Positions 33,516 to 41,785 of a DNA stretch of 44,359 nt are shown here, one piece after another. A program made the position numbers and the translations under genes. Origin of the DNA: Streptomyces sp. NP160 (GTDB lineage: Bacteria > Actinomycetota > Actinomycetes > Actinomycetales > Quadrisphaeraceae); assembly GCF_006335115.1 (NCBI RefSeq), contig NZ_VDMJ01000045.1, positions 18,610 through 62,968 of the forward strand, given 5' to 3'. Below the pieces are notes generated by a model. That model had not been told where the DNA came from and made no database searches. It was given only the letters and a program-made list of their open reading frames with translations. Numbering within the stretch: the stretch's first letter is position 1; each line of letters opens with the position of its first letter.

Positions 33516-33992
33516 ATGAGCGGTGATCACGGTGAGCAAGAGGCTGCAACGGCAACCTTGCGACTGCACCGACCGGCCACTGGCCGAGCCGGGCTCCGCA
33601 AGCTCACCGTGATGATCGACGGCGAACCGGCAGGAACTCTTGCTGAGGGTGCGACAGAAACCTTCACGGTGACTCCCGGCAGCCACCGCCTCTGGGTGCA
33701 CCTGGACTGGTCTGGGACTGCGCACCACGAGGTGCTCGTGAGTGCCGGCCAGACCGCCGACCTGCAGGTCGTCTTCGCCGGCAGCACCATGAACCCACTG
33801 CGAGACACCCCACACAGCCTGCTCGTCCTGCAGCCCGCGCCGGGGAACACGGCGACCCTGCGCGAGGTGGAGCCTCCCGCCTCAGCACAGCGACGGGCAC
33901 GACTCACGGTTACGTCCCGCTGGGCCTGGACGATCGCCATAGCGGTGCTGGCCGGCGTCATCGCCTATGCCAGCGGGCTTCGTCTCGGCTGA
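33516..33992 (+). CDS. Small membrane-anchored protein with a beta-rich N-terminal domain
   Basis: A 158-residue protein from ATG 33516 (165 from ATG 33495). The N-terminal domain, about 10-90, has alternating strands (RKLTVMIDGEPAGTLAEGAT, HRLWVHLDWSGTAHHEVLVS) reminiscent of PEGA-like beta domains. A C-terminal membrane helix lies at about 136-156 (WAWTIAIAVLAGVIAYASGL), so the protein is tail-anchored with the domain probably in the cytoplasm. No function known. It converges on the lipoprotein gene with 99 bp between. Confidence 0.65.
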   Translation: MSGDHGEQEAATATLRLHRPATGRAGLRKLTVMIDGEPAGTLAEGATETFTVTPGSHRLWVHLDWSGTAHHEVLVSAGQTADLQVVFAGSTMNPLRDTPHSLLVLQPAPGNTATLREVEPPASAQRRARLTVTSRWAWTIAIAVLAGVIAYASGLRLG

Positions 33993-34091
33993 GCATCAAT
34001 GAAGCGCTGAATGCTCGCGCCGCCCGGGTAACGGGGTCAGCGTGACGAAGCTATTTGACTGCTCGACCGTCACCAGCGCGGCATGAGCGAC

Positions 34092-34604
34092 TCAGCCTGC
34101 ACCCGAACTTACCTTGTTAAGACCGACGTAGACACCGGCTCTGCGTCCCTCGAAGCATTCGGGTCGCGCCGCACGCCATTCGAGCTCGACCTCTGACCCA
34201 GGGCGTACGCCGTACCCACCGCCGTAGACCTTGTCTCCGACGCGCAGCTCCACGCCGTCAGTTGTGATCACACCTAGCCCGTCATTGGTGAGGGTCGTGC
34301 CACCCACTAGGAAGAACACAGTGGTGGTGCCGATGCCGTCATCAAAACCCCAGCACCCGCCGGCCACTGTGGTCAGGGTTCCGCCGTAGCCGACATCGCC
34401 GATCAGCTCAGGTGGGTCACCGTCGATTCCGACGGTGGTGCCGTCGACCAGCTGCAGCGGCGCCAGAATCCCCGGCGTTTGCGACACGCCCGGCTCCGCA
34501 ACCGAGGTTGCAGATTCCTGCGCTTCTTGGCCATCGGCTCTGGGTTCGGTGCAGCCACCGATAGCGACGACGGCCGCTAGCACGAGCAGGTTCCGCTTCT
34601 GCAT
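34092..34604 (-). CDS. Putative lipoprotein
   Basis: A 170-residue exported lipoprotein from ATG 34604, supported by GGGAG about 8 bases upstream. MQKRNLLVLAAVVAIGGCTE has a basic start, a hydrophobic stretch and lipobox IGGC with Cys at 18. The mature domain is beta-rich (TTVAGGCWGFDDGIGTTTVF, ELRVGDKVYGGGYGVRPGSE) with two further cysteines that may form a disulfide. No family recognised. The frame is open upstream but that part lacks any signal. It lies between the membrane protein and the beta-lactamase in the acquired segment. Confidence 0.68.
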   Translation of the reverse strand: MQKRNLLVLAAVVAIGGCTEPRADGQEAQESATSVAEPGVSQTPGILAPLQLVDGTTVGIDGDPPELIGDVGYGGTLTTVAGGCWGFDDGIGTTTVFFLVGGTTLTNDGLGVITTDGVELRVGDKVYGGGYGVRPGSEVELEWRAARPECFEGRRAGVYVGLNKVSSGAG

Positions 34605-34863
34605 GGGCGAACTCCCTAGGGTCCCGTGACCATTAGCGCTGCCAGGACGCGTCGGCGGCTGCCGTTGTTGCGCTCTGTCCCGAGGGCAGCCAAGAACCCG
34701 GTCCTCGAACACTGTGCCGACAGCCCAACGGCGTCCGATGAGGGATCCTCTTCCGGTCAGCAGCACGCCCGCAGTGACCGACCTGACTCACCGGGACGCG
34801 CCAGCCGCAAGTGCGTTCCAGTGCGCCCCCCGGCGCACACCGCCCTGAAGGCCCACGAGTCGC

Positions 34864-35823
34864 TCACACCTCGTCGGCCAGCTCCGCGACCGCTGCCGCG
34901 GTCGCGGACGCGACCAAGCCGGAAACAGACGCGGCGTCAGCGCCCGCTCCGGGACGGTCGGTGAAGACCGTGATTACCCACGGCGCGTTCCGCGGCTGGC
35001 CCGGCGGCCACACGAGCGCGACGTCGTTGCGGCCACCAGACGTCGCAGGAGTGCCCGACTTGTCAGCCACGACCCATCCGGCCGGCACAGCGGCGCGCAC
35101 CAGGTCCTGACCGGTCGTGCTCGCCTCCATCCACGACACGAGCTCGTCCCGGTCGGAGGGGCTCAGTCGCCCGTCGACGAGGTAGGCGCGCAAAGAAGCG
35201 GTCATCGCTCGTGGGGTCGTGGTGTCGCGTGTGTCCCCCGAGAACACTTCGTTGAGCTCGGGCTCGTAGCGAGCGGGGTCGGTGGTGGCGTCCCCCGCCC
35301 CCCGCAGAACCGCCTCCAGGCCTGCGGGCCCACCCAGGTGCTCGAGCATGATGTTCTGGGCGGTGTTGTCGCTCACAGTCACGGCAGCTTCGGCTGCTTC
35401 GCGCAAGGAGATCGCTGCGCCTGCGCGGCTCTCCGTGACGGGTGAGTGCGGCACGACGTCGTCGGGCTCGACGGGGGTGGGGGCGTCCAGCTCGGAGTCG
35501 TCGGTGGCCTCGAGCACGGCGGCGGCCGTGAGCACCTTGCCGGTGGAGGCGAAGGCGAAGCGCTCCTCGGCTCGATGGGCCACGAACCGGCCCGTGGCCG
35601 TGTCGACGGCGAAGAGGCCGATGCGGGAGTCGCTGCTCTCCTCGAGGGCGGTGAGCTGTCCGGCTGCTCGGCCACCGGCCAGCGGGCTCGCTGCCCGGAC
35701 TGTCTCGTCCACCCGGTCGGGGACGGGCGTTCCGGCAGCGCCGTGCTCCCCGCAGCCAGCGGTGGACAGCATCGCTGTCAGCGTCACCGTCAGAACGGTG
35801 AGGAAAGACCCGCGTAGCGCCAC
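34864..35823 (-). CDS. Class A beta-lactamase (lipoprotein type)
   Basis: A 319-residue serine beta-lactamase. The N-terminal signal MALRGSFLTVLTVTLTAMLS ends at TAGC, Cys 24, so the enzyme is probably a lipoprotein on the outer membrane face. All class A motifs are present: SxxK as STGK at 93-96, SDN at 151-153, ExxLN as EPELN at 187-191, and KSG at 255-257 (KSG instead of KTG). It should hydrolyse penicillins and perhaps cephalosporins. The mature part has a longer than usual linker (about 25-60). No regulator (BlaI/BlaR or AmpR type) is next to it. It is at the right end of the acquired segment, but many actinomycetes carry such genes on the chromosome. Confidence 0.93.
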   Translation of the reverse strand: MALRGSFLTVLTVTLTAMLSTAGCGEHGAAGTPVPDRVDETVRAASPLAGGRAAGQLTALEESSDSRIGLFAVDTATGRFVAHRAEERFAFASTGKVLTAAAVLEATDDSELDAPTPVEPDDVVPHSPVTESRAGAAISLREAAEAAVTVSDNTAQNIMLEHLGGPAGLEAVLRGAGDATTDPARYEPELNEVFSGDTRDTTTPRAMTASLRAYLVDGRLSPSDRDELVSWMEASTTGQDLVRAAVPAGWVVADKSGTPATSGGRNDVALVWPPGQPRNAPWVITVFTDRPGAGADAASVSGLVASATAAAVAELADEV

Positions 35824-35981
35824 GGCGACAAGTTCACCTCAATCCCGCCTGCAGGCCCACACCGCTCAACGACCGGCCGGAGCTCGGGCGGGTTGAAGGC
35901 GCGTCGTCTGGGCCATCAGCACGGCGTCGCACTCGATTGCGAGATCAAGGCCGGGAGCGGCCACCACCCGGCGCCGGCGTC

Positions 35982-36788
35982 TCAGGCACCGAAGGCCCTC
36001 AGCGCGCGGGGCTGCCAACGGCGCCATGTGCGCAGCCGCTCGGCGTAGAGCGCCTCGACGTCTTGCAGAGACCTGCCGAAGAACACCCGGTGCGGCGGAT
36101 CGTCGGAGTCCACCAACTCCAGCAACGCCGGTTGCGTCGCGCTCGCGTCACCCGCGTCGAAGGCACTGGCCTGCTCGCGGACGGCGTTGTAGGCGGAGAC
36201 GGGGGCGCTGCTCCGGGCACCGCGGCTGAGCCAGTCCGTCGCGTACGGGCCCGGCTCCACGCAGGTGACGCGGACGCCCGGGCTCACCACGGCGAGCTCC
36301 TGCCACAGCGACTCGGTCAATCCCTCCAGCGCCCACTTGGAGGCGTGGTAAGCGCCGATCCCTGGGTAGGCCCGCACACCGCCCTCGCTGGTCACCTGCA
36401 GCAGGTGCCCGGAGTTTTGAGCGCGCAGCACCGGCAGGACGGCCTGGGTCACCCAGACCGCGCCGAAGAAGTTGGTCTCCAGCTGAGCCCGCAGCTCCGC
36501 CTCGCCCAGCTCCTCGACCATCCCGAAGTGCCCGTACCCGGCGTTGTTCACGACCACGTCCAGGCGCCCGAAGCGCTCGACCGCGTGTCGGACGGCGTCC
36601 ACGACGCCGGCCCGGTCCGTGACGTCGAGCCGGAGGGCTAGCACCGATGTGCCAAAGCGGTCGACCAGGTCGCTCAGCGCCTCCGGACGCCGGGCGGTGG
36701 CGACGACCTGGTCGCCCCGCTCTAGCGCGGCCTCGGCCCACAGGCGACCGAAGCCCGTCGACGTGCCCGTGACGAACCACGTCTTCAC
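35982..36788 (-). CDS. SDR-family oxidoreductase (third of three)
   Basis: A 268-residue short-chain dehydrogenase. The start MKTWFVTGTSTGFGRLWAEA carries the cofactor motif, NNAGYGHFGMVEEL follows, HLLQVTSEGG has the catalytic Ser, and GIGAYHASKWALEGL has YxxxK. The length and WFVTGTSTGFG resemble the YusZ/YurA-like SDR group. The GTG start at 36788 overlaps the preceding SDR stop by 4 bp, so the gene is co-translated. Substrate unknown; classical SDRs act on steroids, polyols, quinones and many others. Confidence 0.9.
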   Translation of the reverse strand: MKTWFVTGTSTGFGRLWAEAALERGDQVVATARRPEALSDLVDRFGTSVLALRLDVTDRAGVVDAVRHAVERFGRLDVVVNNAGYGHFGMVEELGEAELRAQLETNFFGAVWVTQAVLPVLRAQNSGHLLQVTSEGGVRAYPGIGAYHASKWALEGLTESLWQELAVVSPGVRVTCVEPGPYATDWLSRGARSSAPVSAYNAVREQASAFDAGDASATQPALLELVDSDDPPHRVFFGRSLQDVEALYAERLRTWRRWQPRALRAFGA

Positions 36789-37738
36789 GGCAGCTCGCCG
36801 CCCTCTGCGCGTCGGGGGGCGTCGCCGACGCGGACCTGGAGGAGGTCGCCGAGCCCGATCCGGTGGTAGAAGTCCGCTCGAACCTGGTCACCGAGGGCGT
36901 TGACCCGCTCTGCGCCGTCGTCGGCCGGGTCGACGTGCACCCGGAGGGGACAGGTGCCCTTCGCGGCCCCGACCACGGCCGCCACCTGGCGGGCGACCTC
37001 GGACGGGTCGGCGTCCGGCGGCGAGATCTCGCCGAGGCGGGCCCCGACCTGGTCCACGAGGCCGGCGTACTCCGCCTCGTAGGCAGCCGCCACGTCGTCG
37101 TCGTGGGCGGAGCCGGCGTTGGCGAAGTGGTTGGTGCCGGTGGTGAAGGAGCCCGGCACCACGATGACCGTGTCGACGCCGAAGCGGGCCAGCTCTGCGG
37201 CGTAGGAGACCGCCAGGGAGTCCTCGGCGGCCTTGGCGGCGAAGTACGGCGCCAGGTACGGCGGCGTGCCGCCGCGCGTGCTGGTCGACCCGATCCAGAC
37301 CACCAGGCCGTCGCGCTGGGCGCGCAGGTGCGGCAGCACCGCCCGGTTGAGGCGCTGGGTGGAGACCGCGTTGACGTCGAAGACCTCGTGGAGCTGCTCG
37401 GGGGTGAAGGCCTCGGTGGGGCCCAGCACCATGTGTCCGGCGTTGTGGACGACGACGTCGACCCTGCCCGCCTCGCGCAGCACGCGCTCCACGGCGCTAT
37501 CGACGCTGTCCTGGTCGCTGACGTCGAGCTCGAGGGCGTGCAGCCGCAGGTCGTGCTCGTGGGCGTGCGCCTCCAGCTCAGCCACGGCTGCGGCGTTGCG
37601 CCCGGTGGTGGCGCGCATCCCGGCGAAGACGGTGTGTCCGGCTGCGGCGACTTCGCGGACGATCATCGCGCCGAAGCCGCTGGAGGCGCCCGAGACGAGG
37701 ACGACCCGGCCCGACGAGCCGCCGGGCACGACGTTCAC
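36785..37738 (-). CDS. SDR-family oxidoreductase (second of three)
   Basis: A 317-residue SDR with the cofactor motif VSGASSGFGAMIVREVA, HNAGHMVLGPTEAF, a Ser in VWIGSTSTRGG and YFAAK as YxxxK. A longer C-terminal region (about 225-317, RLGEISPPDADPSEVARQVA) distinguishes it from its two neighbours. GTG start at 37738 overlaps the stop of the first SDR by 4 bp, and its own stop overlaps the third. Coupled expression of three different SDRs suggests sequential steps on one substrate or a set of related ones. Substrate unknown. Confidence 0.9.
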   Translation of the reverse strand: MNVVPGGSSGRVVLVSGASSGFGAMIVREVAAAGHTVFAGMRATTGRNAAAVAELEAHAHEHDLRLHALELDVSDQDSVDSAVERVLREAGRVDVVVHNAGHMVLGPTEAFTPEQLHEVFDVNAVSTQRLNRAVLPHLRAQRDGLVVWIGSTSTRGGTPPYLAPYFAAKAAEDSLAVSYAAELARFGVDTVIVVPGSFTTGTNHFANAGSAHDDDVAAAYEAEYAGLVDQVGARLGEISPPDADPSEVARQVAAVVGAAKGTCPLRVHVDPADDGAERVNALGDQVRADFYHRIGLGDLLQVRVGDAPRRAEGGELP

Positions 37739-38490
37739 GCGGCACCGCCGTTGGCGAACAGGACCTGACCGTTGACCCAGCGGCCGCGGGGACCGGCCAG
37801 GAAGGACACCGCACCGGCGATGTCGTCGGGCTGCCCGAGCCGTCCCATCGGGTTGGCCGCCGCCATCCTCGCGACCGTCTCCTCGTCCTTGCCCTCCAGG
37901 AACAACCTTGTCGCGGTGGGTCCGGGTGCCACCGCGTTGACGGTGACGTCCCGGCCCGCGACCTCCTTGGCCAGCACGGGGGTCATCGCCTCCACGGCGC
38001 CCTTCGTCGCGACGTAGGCGCTGTAGGTGGGAAGCGACAGGCGCGTCACGCTGGTGGAGAAGTTCACCAGCGCTCCGCCCGGGCGCAGGCGGCGCAGCGC
38101 CTCCGCCGAGACCACCAGGGCTCCGCGGACGTTGGTGCGGATCATGGCGTCGACGTCGTGGAGGTCTGCGTTGGCCAGAGGGGCCAGGCGCATGATGCCC
38201 GCGGTGTTGACCACCACGTCCACTCCTCCGAAGGCGTCTTCGGCCGCGTCGAAGAGGGCTCGGACCTCTTCGGGGTCGGCGACGTCGGCGCGGACGGTGG
38301 TGGCTGTCCCGCCAGTCGCCTCCACGGCGTCGGCCACCTCCTGCGCCCGGGCCGGGTTGCCCGAGAAGTGCACGACCACCGCCTGCCCGTCCGCGGCGAG
38401 CCGCTCGGCGACCGCGCGCCCGATGCCGCCGGACCCACCGGTGATCACCGCGACTCTGCGCGGGCCCTGCGCCCTGCTGTCCTGGCTCAT
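37735..38490 (-). CDS. SDR-family oxidoreductase (first of three)
   Basis: A 251-residue classical SDR. VAVITGGSGGIGRAVAERLA is the cofactor motif, NTAGIMRLAPLA stands in place of NNAG, VNFSTSVTRLS has the catalytic Ser and YSAYVATKGAVEAM has YxxxK. The C-terminus GRWVNGQVLFANGGAA is FabG-like. ATG at 38490 with AGGAGGAG six bases upstream; the long open frame upstream is an artefact. It begins the three-SDR operon, 122 bp after the AraC gene stop, with a direct repeat in that gap. Confidence 0.92.
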   Translation of the reverse strand: MSQDSRAQGPRRVAVITGGSGGIGRAVAERLAADGQAVVVHFSGNPARAQEVADAVEATGGTATTVRADVADPEEVRALFDAAEDAFGGVDVVVNTAGIMRLAPLANADLHDVDAMIRTNVRGALVVSAEALRRLRPGGALVNFSTSVTRLSLPTYSAYVATKGAVEAMTPVLAKEVAGRDVTVNAVAPGPTATRLFLEGKDEETVARMAAANPMGRLGQPDDIAGAVSFLAGPRGRWVNGQVLFANGGAA

Positions 38491-38570
38491 GGCTCCTCCT
38501 GGGTTGGTGGTCGGCTCCGCTGCGGGCGGGGCAGGGCCGATGCTGCTGGGCGGGTCCGCGCTGGTCATCC

Positions 38571-38603
38571 CGCGGAGTGCTGCGGAACGTCCCCGTGGAG
38601 TGC
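38571..38603. promoter_or_regulatory. Direct-repeat operator candidate before the SDR operon
   Basis: CGCGGAGTGC (38571-38580) and CGTGGAGTGC (38594-38603) repeat in the same orientation 23 bp apart, close to two helical turns. This is the layout of AraC/XylS-family half-sites, and the AraC gene ends 9 bp away. It lies 81-113 bp upstream of the first SDR start. Confidence 0.45.
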
Positions 38604-38612
38604 GCGCCCGCG

Positions 38613-39611
38613 TCAGCGGAGGTGAGCGGCGCGGTAGCGGCTGGGTGGAGCGCCGTGCTGGCGGGCGAAGGCCTCGGCGAAGTGGCTGGTGCCGGAGTAC
38701 CCGCAGGCGACCGCGATGTCCAACACCGTCGCGTCGGTGGTGCGTAGCAGGCGGGCGGCGCGGTCCAGCCGCATCTGGACCAGGTATCGGTGCGGCGTCG
38801 TGCCGGTCGCGGCGCTGAAGGCCCGCAGGAAGTGCGCCCGGGAACTGCCCACGAGGGCGGCGCACTCCTGCAGCCCCACGGGCTCGGCGAGGTGGGCCTG
38901 CAGGTGGTCGACGACCCGGGCCACCTGCGCGGCGTCCAGCGGCTGCGTGCGCCGGCGTCGGCTCGGGTGGTCGCCGGCTCGCGGACCCGCGGGGGCGCTC
39001 GACGGCACCGCGGCGAGCAGCTGCGCTGCGAGCGCCTCGGCGAGGGCCTCGGCTGCCAGCCGCGGGGCTCCCGTGCGCGAGGCCTCGGCGAGAGCGCGCG
39101 CCGTCGCCAGCACCCCGGGGGCGCTCAGCTCCAGCGTGCCGTCGCCGCTGGGGGCCCATCGGCGCCCTAGGGACCGGGCCGTCTCGGCCACCAGGGCCGC
39201 CGACAGGTGCACCTGCAGGGTGCTGACGCCACTCGCCGCGTCCAGGACGCGGTCGTCGCCTGCGGCCGGCCTCCACCGCAGCAGCGACCTCGACCCGGGG
39301 AGGGTCAGGCCCATGGAGCCGGGCGCGTAGTCGGCTCCCGCCCAGCGCAGGCCCTGGCGGCTCTCGATGCGGTAGCGACCCGTGTCCTGGACGACCAGGA
39401 GCACGTCGCGGGAGGCGCTGGTGGTGAACTCCTCAGCGGAGGGGGGCTCCTCGTAGCGGCGGACCAGGACCGAGGTCCACGTCGAGGGGCTGCTGTGGAC
39501 CGCCCGCTGGGCGGGCAGCGCTCGCCACGCGTCCAGGCTCGCGGGGTCCAGCCGTGGTCCCCCGTCCCGGCGGTCGTCGGCTCCACCAGCGCCGAGGTCA
39601 GCGACCTCCAG
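38613..39611 (-). CDS. AraC-family transcriptional regulator (start uncertain)
   Basis: About 330 residues with an N-terminal ligand domain (TWTSVLVRRYEEPPSAEEFT onward, like AraC_binding_2) and a C-terminal double helix-turn-helix (LQECAALVGSSRAHFLRAFS and VLDIAVACGYSGTSHFAEAF). Coding signal reaches to about 39611, but the nearest ordinary start codon is GTG 39404, which would remove the first strands of the ligand domain. No ATG, GTG or TTG occurs in frame between there and well inside the upstream dehydrogenase gene. CTG 39611 or ATC 39620 (AGGAGG 9 bases before the latter) are the options. Likely regulates the three SDR genes that follow. Confidence 0.82.
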   Translation of the reverse strand: MEVADLGAGGADDRRDGGPRLDPASLDAWRALPAQRAVHSSPSTWTSVLVRRYEEPPSAEEFTTSASRDVLLVVQDTGRYRIESRQGLRWAGADYAPGSMGLTLPGSRSLLRWRPAAGDDRVLDAASGVSTLQVHLSAALVAETARSLGRRWAPSGDGTLELSAPGVLATARALAEASRTGAPRLAAEALAEALAAQLLAAVPSSAPAGPRAGDHPSRRRRTQPLDAAQVARVVDHLQAHLAEPVGLQECAALVGSSRAHFLRAFSAATGTTPHRYLVQMRLDRAARLLRTTDATVLDIAVACGYSGTSHFAEAFARQHGAPPSRYRAAHLR

Positions 39612-40662
39612 CGAGGCGATGGAGGACCACCTCCTCGACCTGCTGGAGCGGGGTGGTGCCGGCGCTGCGCGCGCGGTCGAGCAGGTCGGTGACCCTGTCG
39701 CCGATCGACGCCACGCGGTGCGCGGCCGCTGCGGCGCTGTCCCCGCGGAGCTCGACCGCCGTCGCGAAGACGATGCCTCCTGCGCTGACCAGGGGGTCGG
39801 GGACCCAGCAGATGCCCCGGGCCTGCAGGAGGTCGGCGACGCCGCTGTGCACGAGCTGGTTGTTGGCCGGCCCCACGACGGCCCGGCACCGCAGGCGCTG
39901 GACGGTCGCGGGGTCGAGGACGCCGCCGGTGGCGCAGGGCACCAGCACGTCGACGTCGGCGGACAGGACCTCCGTGGGCTCGGCCCACCGGGCTCCCCAG
40001 CGCTGGGCCGCCTGCTGCGCCTCCGGGCGTGTGTCGCTGACGACCAGGCGGGCGCCGTGCTGCGCGAGCCAGTCCGCGACGAGGGCGCCGACGCTGCCCA
40101 GGCCCTGGACTCCGAAGGCGAGGTCCGCGATGGCGCGCCCGGGCCACACGTGCTGCACCGCGGCGCTGATGGCGGCGGTGACCCCTGCGGCGGTGGGGCC
40201 TGAGGAGTTGCCGCTGCCGCCGTCGGACTCCGGCCGGCAGAGCACGTGGCGGGTGCGGCGCCACAGCTCGGCCATGTCCTGCGGGCCGGTGCCCATGTCC
40301 GGCCCGGTGGTGTAGCGGCCCTGCAGCGACTCCACGACGTCGGCGACGTCGGCCAGCAGGTCCGCCCGGCGATCGGCGACCCACCGGTCGGCGTCATGGG
40401 GTGCCAGCGCGACGACGGCCTTGCCACCGCCGTGGTCCAGCCCGGCCAGAGCGGTCTTGACGGTCATGGCGGCGGACAGCCTCACAGCATCGGCCGCCCC
40501 CGTCCACCAGTCGTCGTAGGTGGCGATGCGCAGCCCCCCGAGCGCCGGCCCCAGGCGTGTGGAGTCCACGCTGACCACCACCGGCTGCCCGGTGCGCTCC
40601 CCGCGCACGACGCGGAGCTCCTGCGGCGCACCTGACCCCGCGCTGGCGATGGGGGCGTTCAC
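39598..40662 (-). CDS. Leu/Phe/Val dehydrogenase
   Basis: NAD-dependent amino-acid dehydrogenase of 354 residues in the Glu/Leu/Phe/Val family. It deaminates a hydrophobic amino acid to its 2-oxo acid and ammonia. The substrate-binding lysines are in SAAMTVKTALAGLDHGGGKA, the catalytic Asp in GRYTTGPDMGT, the Rossmann motif is VQGLGSVGALVADWL, and GPANNQL is near the C-terminus. Length matches leucine dehydrogenase. GTG at 40662 overlaps the TGA of the DUF2000 gene. Upstream lies an Lrp regulator, so control by amino acids is likely. The reading frame of AraC begins inside its 3' end. Confidence 0.93.
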   Translation of the reverse strand: MNAPIASAGSGAPQELRVVRGERTGQPVVVSVDSTRLGPALGGLRIATYDDWWTGAADAVRLSAAMTVKTALAGLDHGGGKAVVALAPHDADRWVADRRADLLADVADVVESLQGRYTTGPDMGTGPQDMAELWRRTRHVLCRPESDGGSGNSSGPTAAGVTAAISAAVQHVWPGRAIADLAFGVQGLGSVGALVADWLAQHGARLVVSDTRPEAQQAAQRWGARWAEPTEVLSADVDVLVPCATGGVLDPATVQRLRCRAVVGPANNQLVHSGVADLLQARGICWVPDPLVSAGGIVFATAVELRGDSAAAAAHRVASIGDRVTDLLDRARSAGTTPLQQVEEVVLHRLAGGR

Positions 40663-41111
40663 GAGCCGAAGAGCGCGAAGCGCTTGGTCAGGGCCCTGAC
40701 GCGGTTCTGGGCGCCCACCAGGAGCACCCCGACGGCCGGGTCCGCCTCGGACGGCGTGCGCCGCAGGTCCTCGAGGTAGGCGGTGTGGGTGCGCGACCTC
40801 CTCGCCACCTCGCCGAAGGCGACGCTGCGGACCTCCGCCACGGCAGCGGCGCGGGCGTGCAGGTCGGCCAGCTCGACCCGGCCGGCGCGCAGGACGGGCA
40901 CGGGGTGGCGGGTGATGGCGCCGTCGGTGCGCCCTTCGGCGTCCACCCCGACCCGACCCAGCGCGTCTGGCCCGAGGGCGGCCGAGAGGGCGAGCACGGC
41001 GGCCGCGTTGGCCGCCTCCGCCGGGCCCAGGTCATCGGCCAGCACGAGGACCACCCTGGTGGGACGCTCCGTCGGGGGTGTGAGTGGCGCAGGTGCGCTG
41101 TCGTCGGTCAC
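40659..41111 (-). CDS. DUF2000 family protein
   Basis: A 150-residue protein. The stretch RVVLVLADDLGPAEAANAAA near the start and the closing GAQNRVRALTKRFALF match DUF2000, a family whose fold has been related to PTH2-type peptidyl-tRNA hydrolases; no activity is established. GTG 41111 has an excellent SD (GGAGGAGGAGGAG). The stop overlaps the dehydrogenase start by 4 bp, so the two proteins are made in step. The association with an amino-acid dehydrogenase and an Lrp regulator is the strongest clue to function in this window. Confidence 0.85.
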   Translation of the reverse strand: MTDDSAPAPLTPPTERPTRVVLVLADDLGPAEAANAAAVLALSAALGPDALGRVGVDAEGRTDGAITRHPVPVLRAGRVELADLHARAAAVAEVRSVAFGEVARRSRTHTAYLEDLRRTPSEADPAVGVLLVGAQNRVRALTKRFALFGS

Positions 41112-41296
41112 GGCTCCTCCTCCTCCGGCGGCGGGTCTTGTTCTGCCCGGCCGGCACGGCGATGCAAGCGCGGACAGGGCTGTCGCGGTGCGTGAGCAGG
41201 ACACCGTTCGGAAAGAGCGCCGGATCGACGCTGGGCGGACGACGAGAGGCCCGTCGGCGCTGCTTCACCGACCAGGTGTTCGGTGCGGAGGCCGGA

Positions 41297-41749
41297 TCAG
41301 CGCGGCTGGACCGCGCGTCGCTGGGTCTGCTCGAACACGATCGACGTCCGGAAGCTCACGACCTCGCGGCGCCCGCTGAACCTGTCGACCAGCAGCGCGT
41401 GCACGTCGGGGACGCTCGGCACGGCCACGTGGACCAGGAAGTCGTCCCCGCCCCCGAGCACGAAGACGGCGAGCACCTCCGGTTGCTTGAGCGCGAAGGC
41501 CTTGAAGGAGGCGATCGCCTCACGGCTCAGTGGTCGGATCTGGAAGGCGATCACCGCCTGCACGCCCAACCCGACCCTGTCCAGGTCGACGTCCGCGTGG
41601 TAGCCCTTCAGCACCCCTCGCTGCTCCAGAGCCCGAAGGCGCAGCGAGCAGGTCGAGGGCGCTACTCCTACGCGCGCGGCCAGCTGGCGGTTGGTCAAGC
41701 GCGCGTCCAGCTGCAGCTCGCGCAGGATGGCGGCATCCACGTCGTCCAC
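41297..41749 (-). CDS. Lrp/AsnC-family transcriptional regulator
   Basis: A 150-residue feast/famine regulator. The N-terminal helix-turn-helix is at about 4-50 (AAILRELQLDARLTNRQLAA and STCSLRLRALEQRGVLKGYH), and the RAM ligand domain at about 70-140 (AVIAFQIRPLSREAIASFKA and VFVLGGGDDFLVHVAV). It binds amino acids and controls catabolic genes in many bacteria. ATG start at 41749. It lies 185 bp before the DUF2000-dehydrogenase genes in the same orientation, which are the probable targets. The start of SDR 41786 is on the other side. Confidence 0.93.
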   Translation of the reverse strand: MDDVDAAILRELQLDARLTNRQLAARVGVAPSTCSLRLRALEQRGVLKGYHADVDLDRVGLGVQAVIAFQIRPLSREAIASFKAFALKQPEVLAVFVLGGGDDFLVHVAVPSVPDVHALLVDRFSGRREVVSFRTSIVFEQTQRRAVQPR

Positions 41750-41785
41750 GGCAGCATCGTGCCTTCCGGGGTGCTCCGCCCGCGA

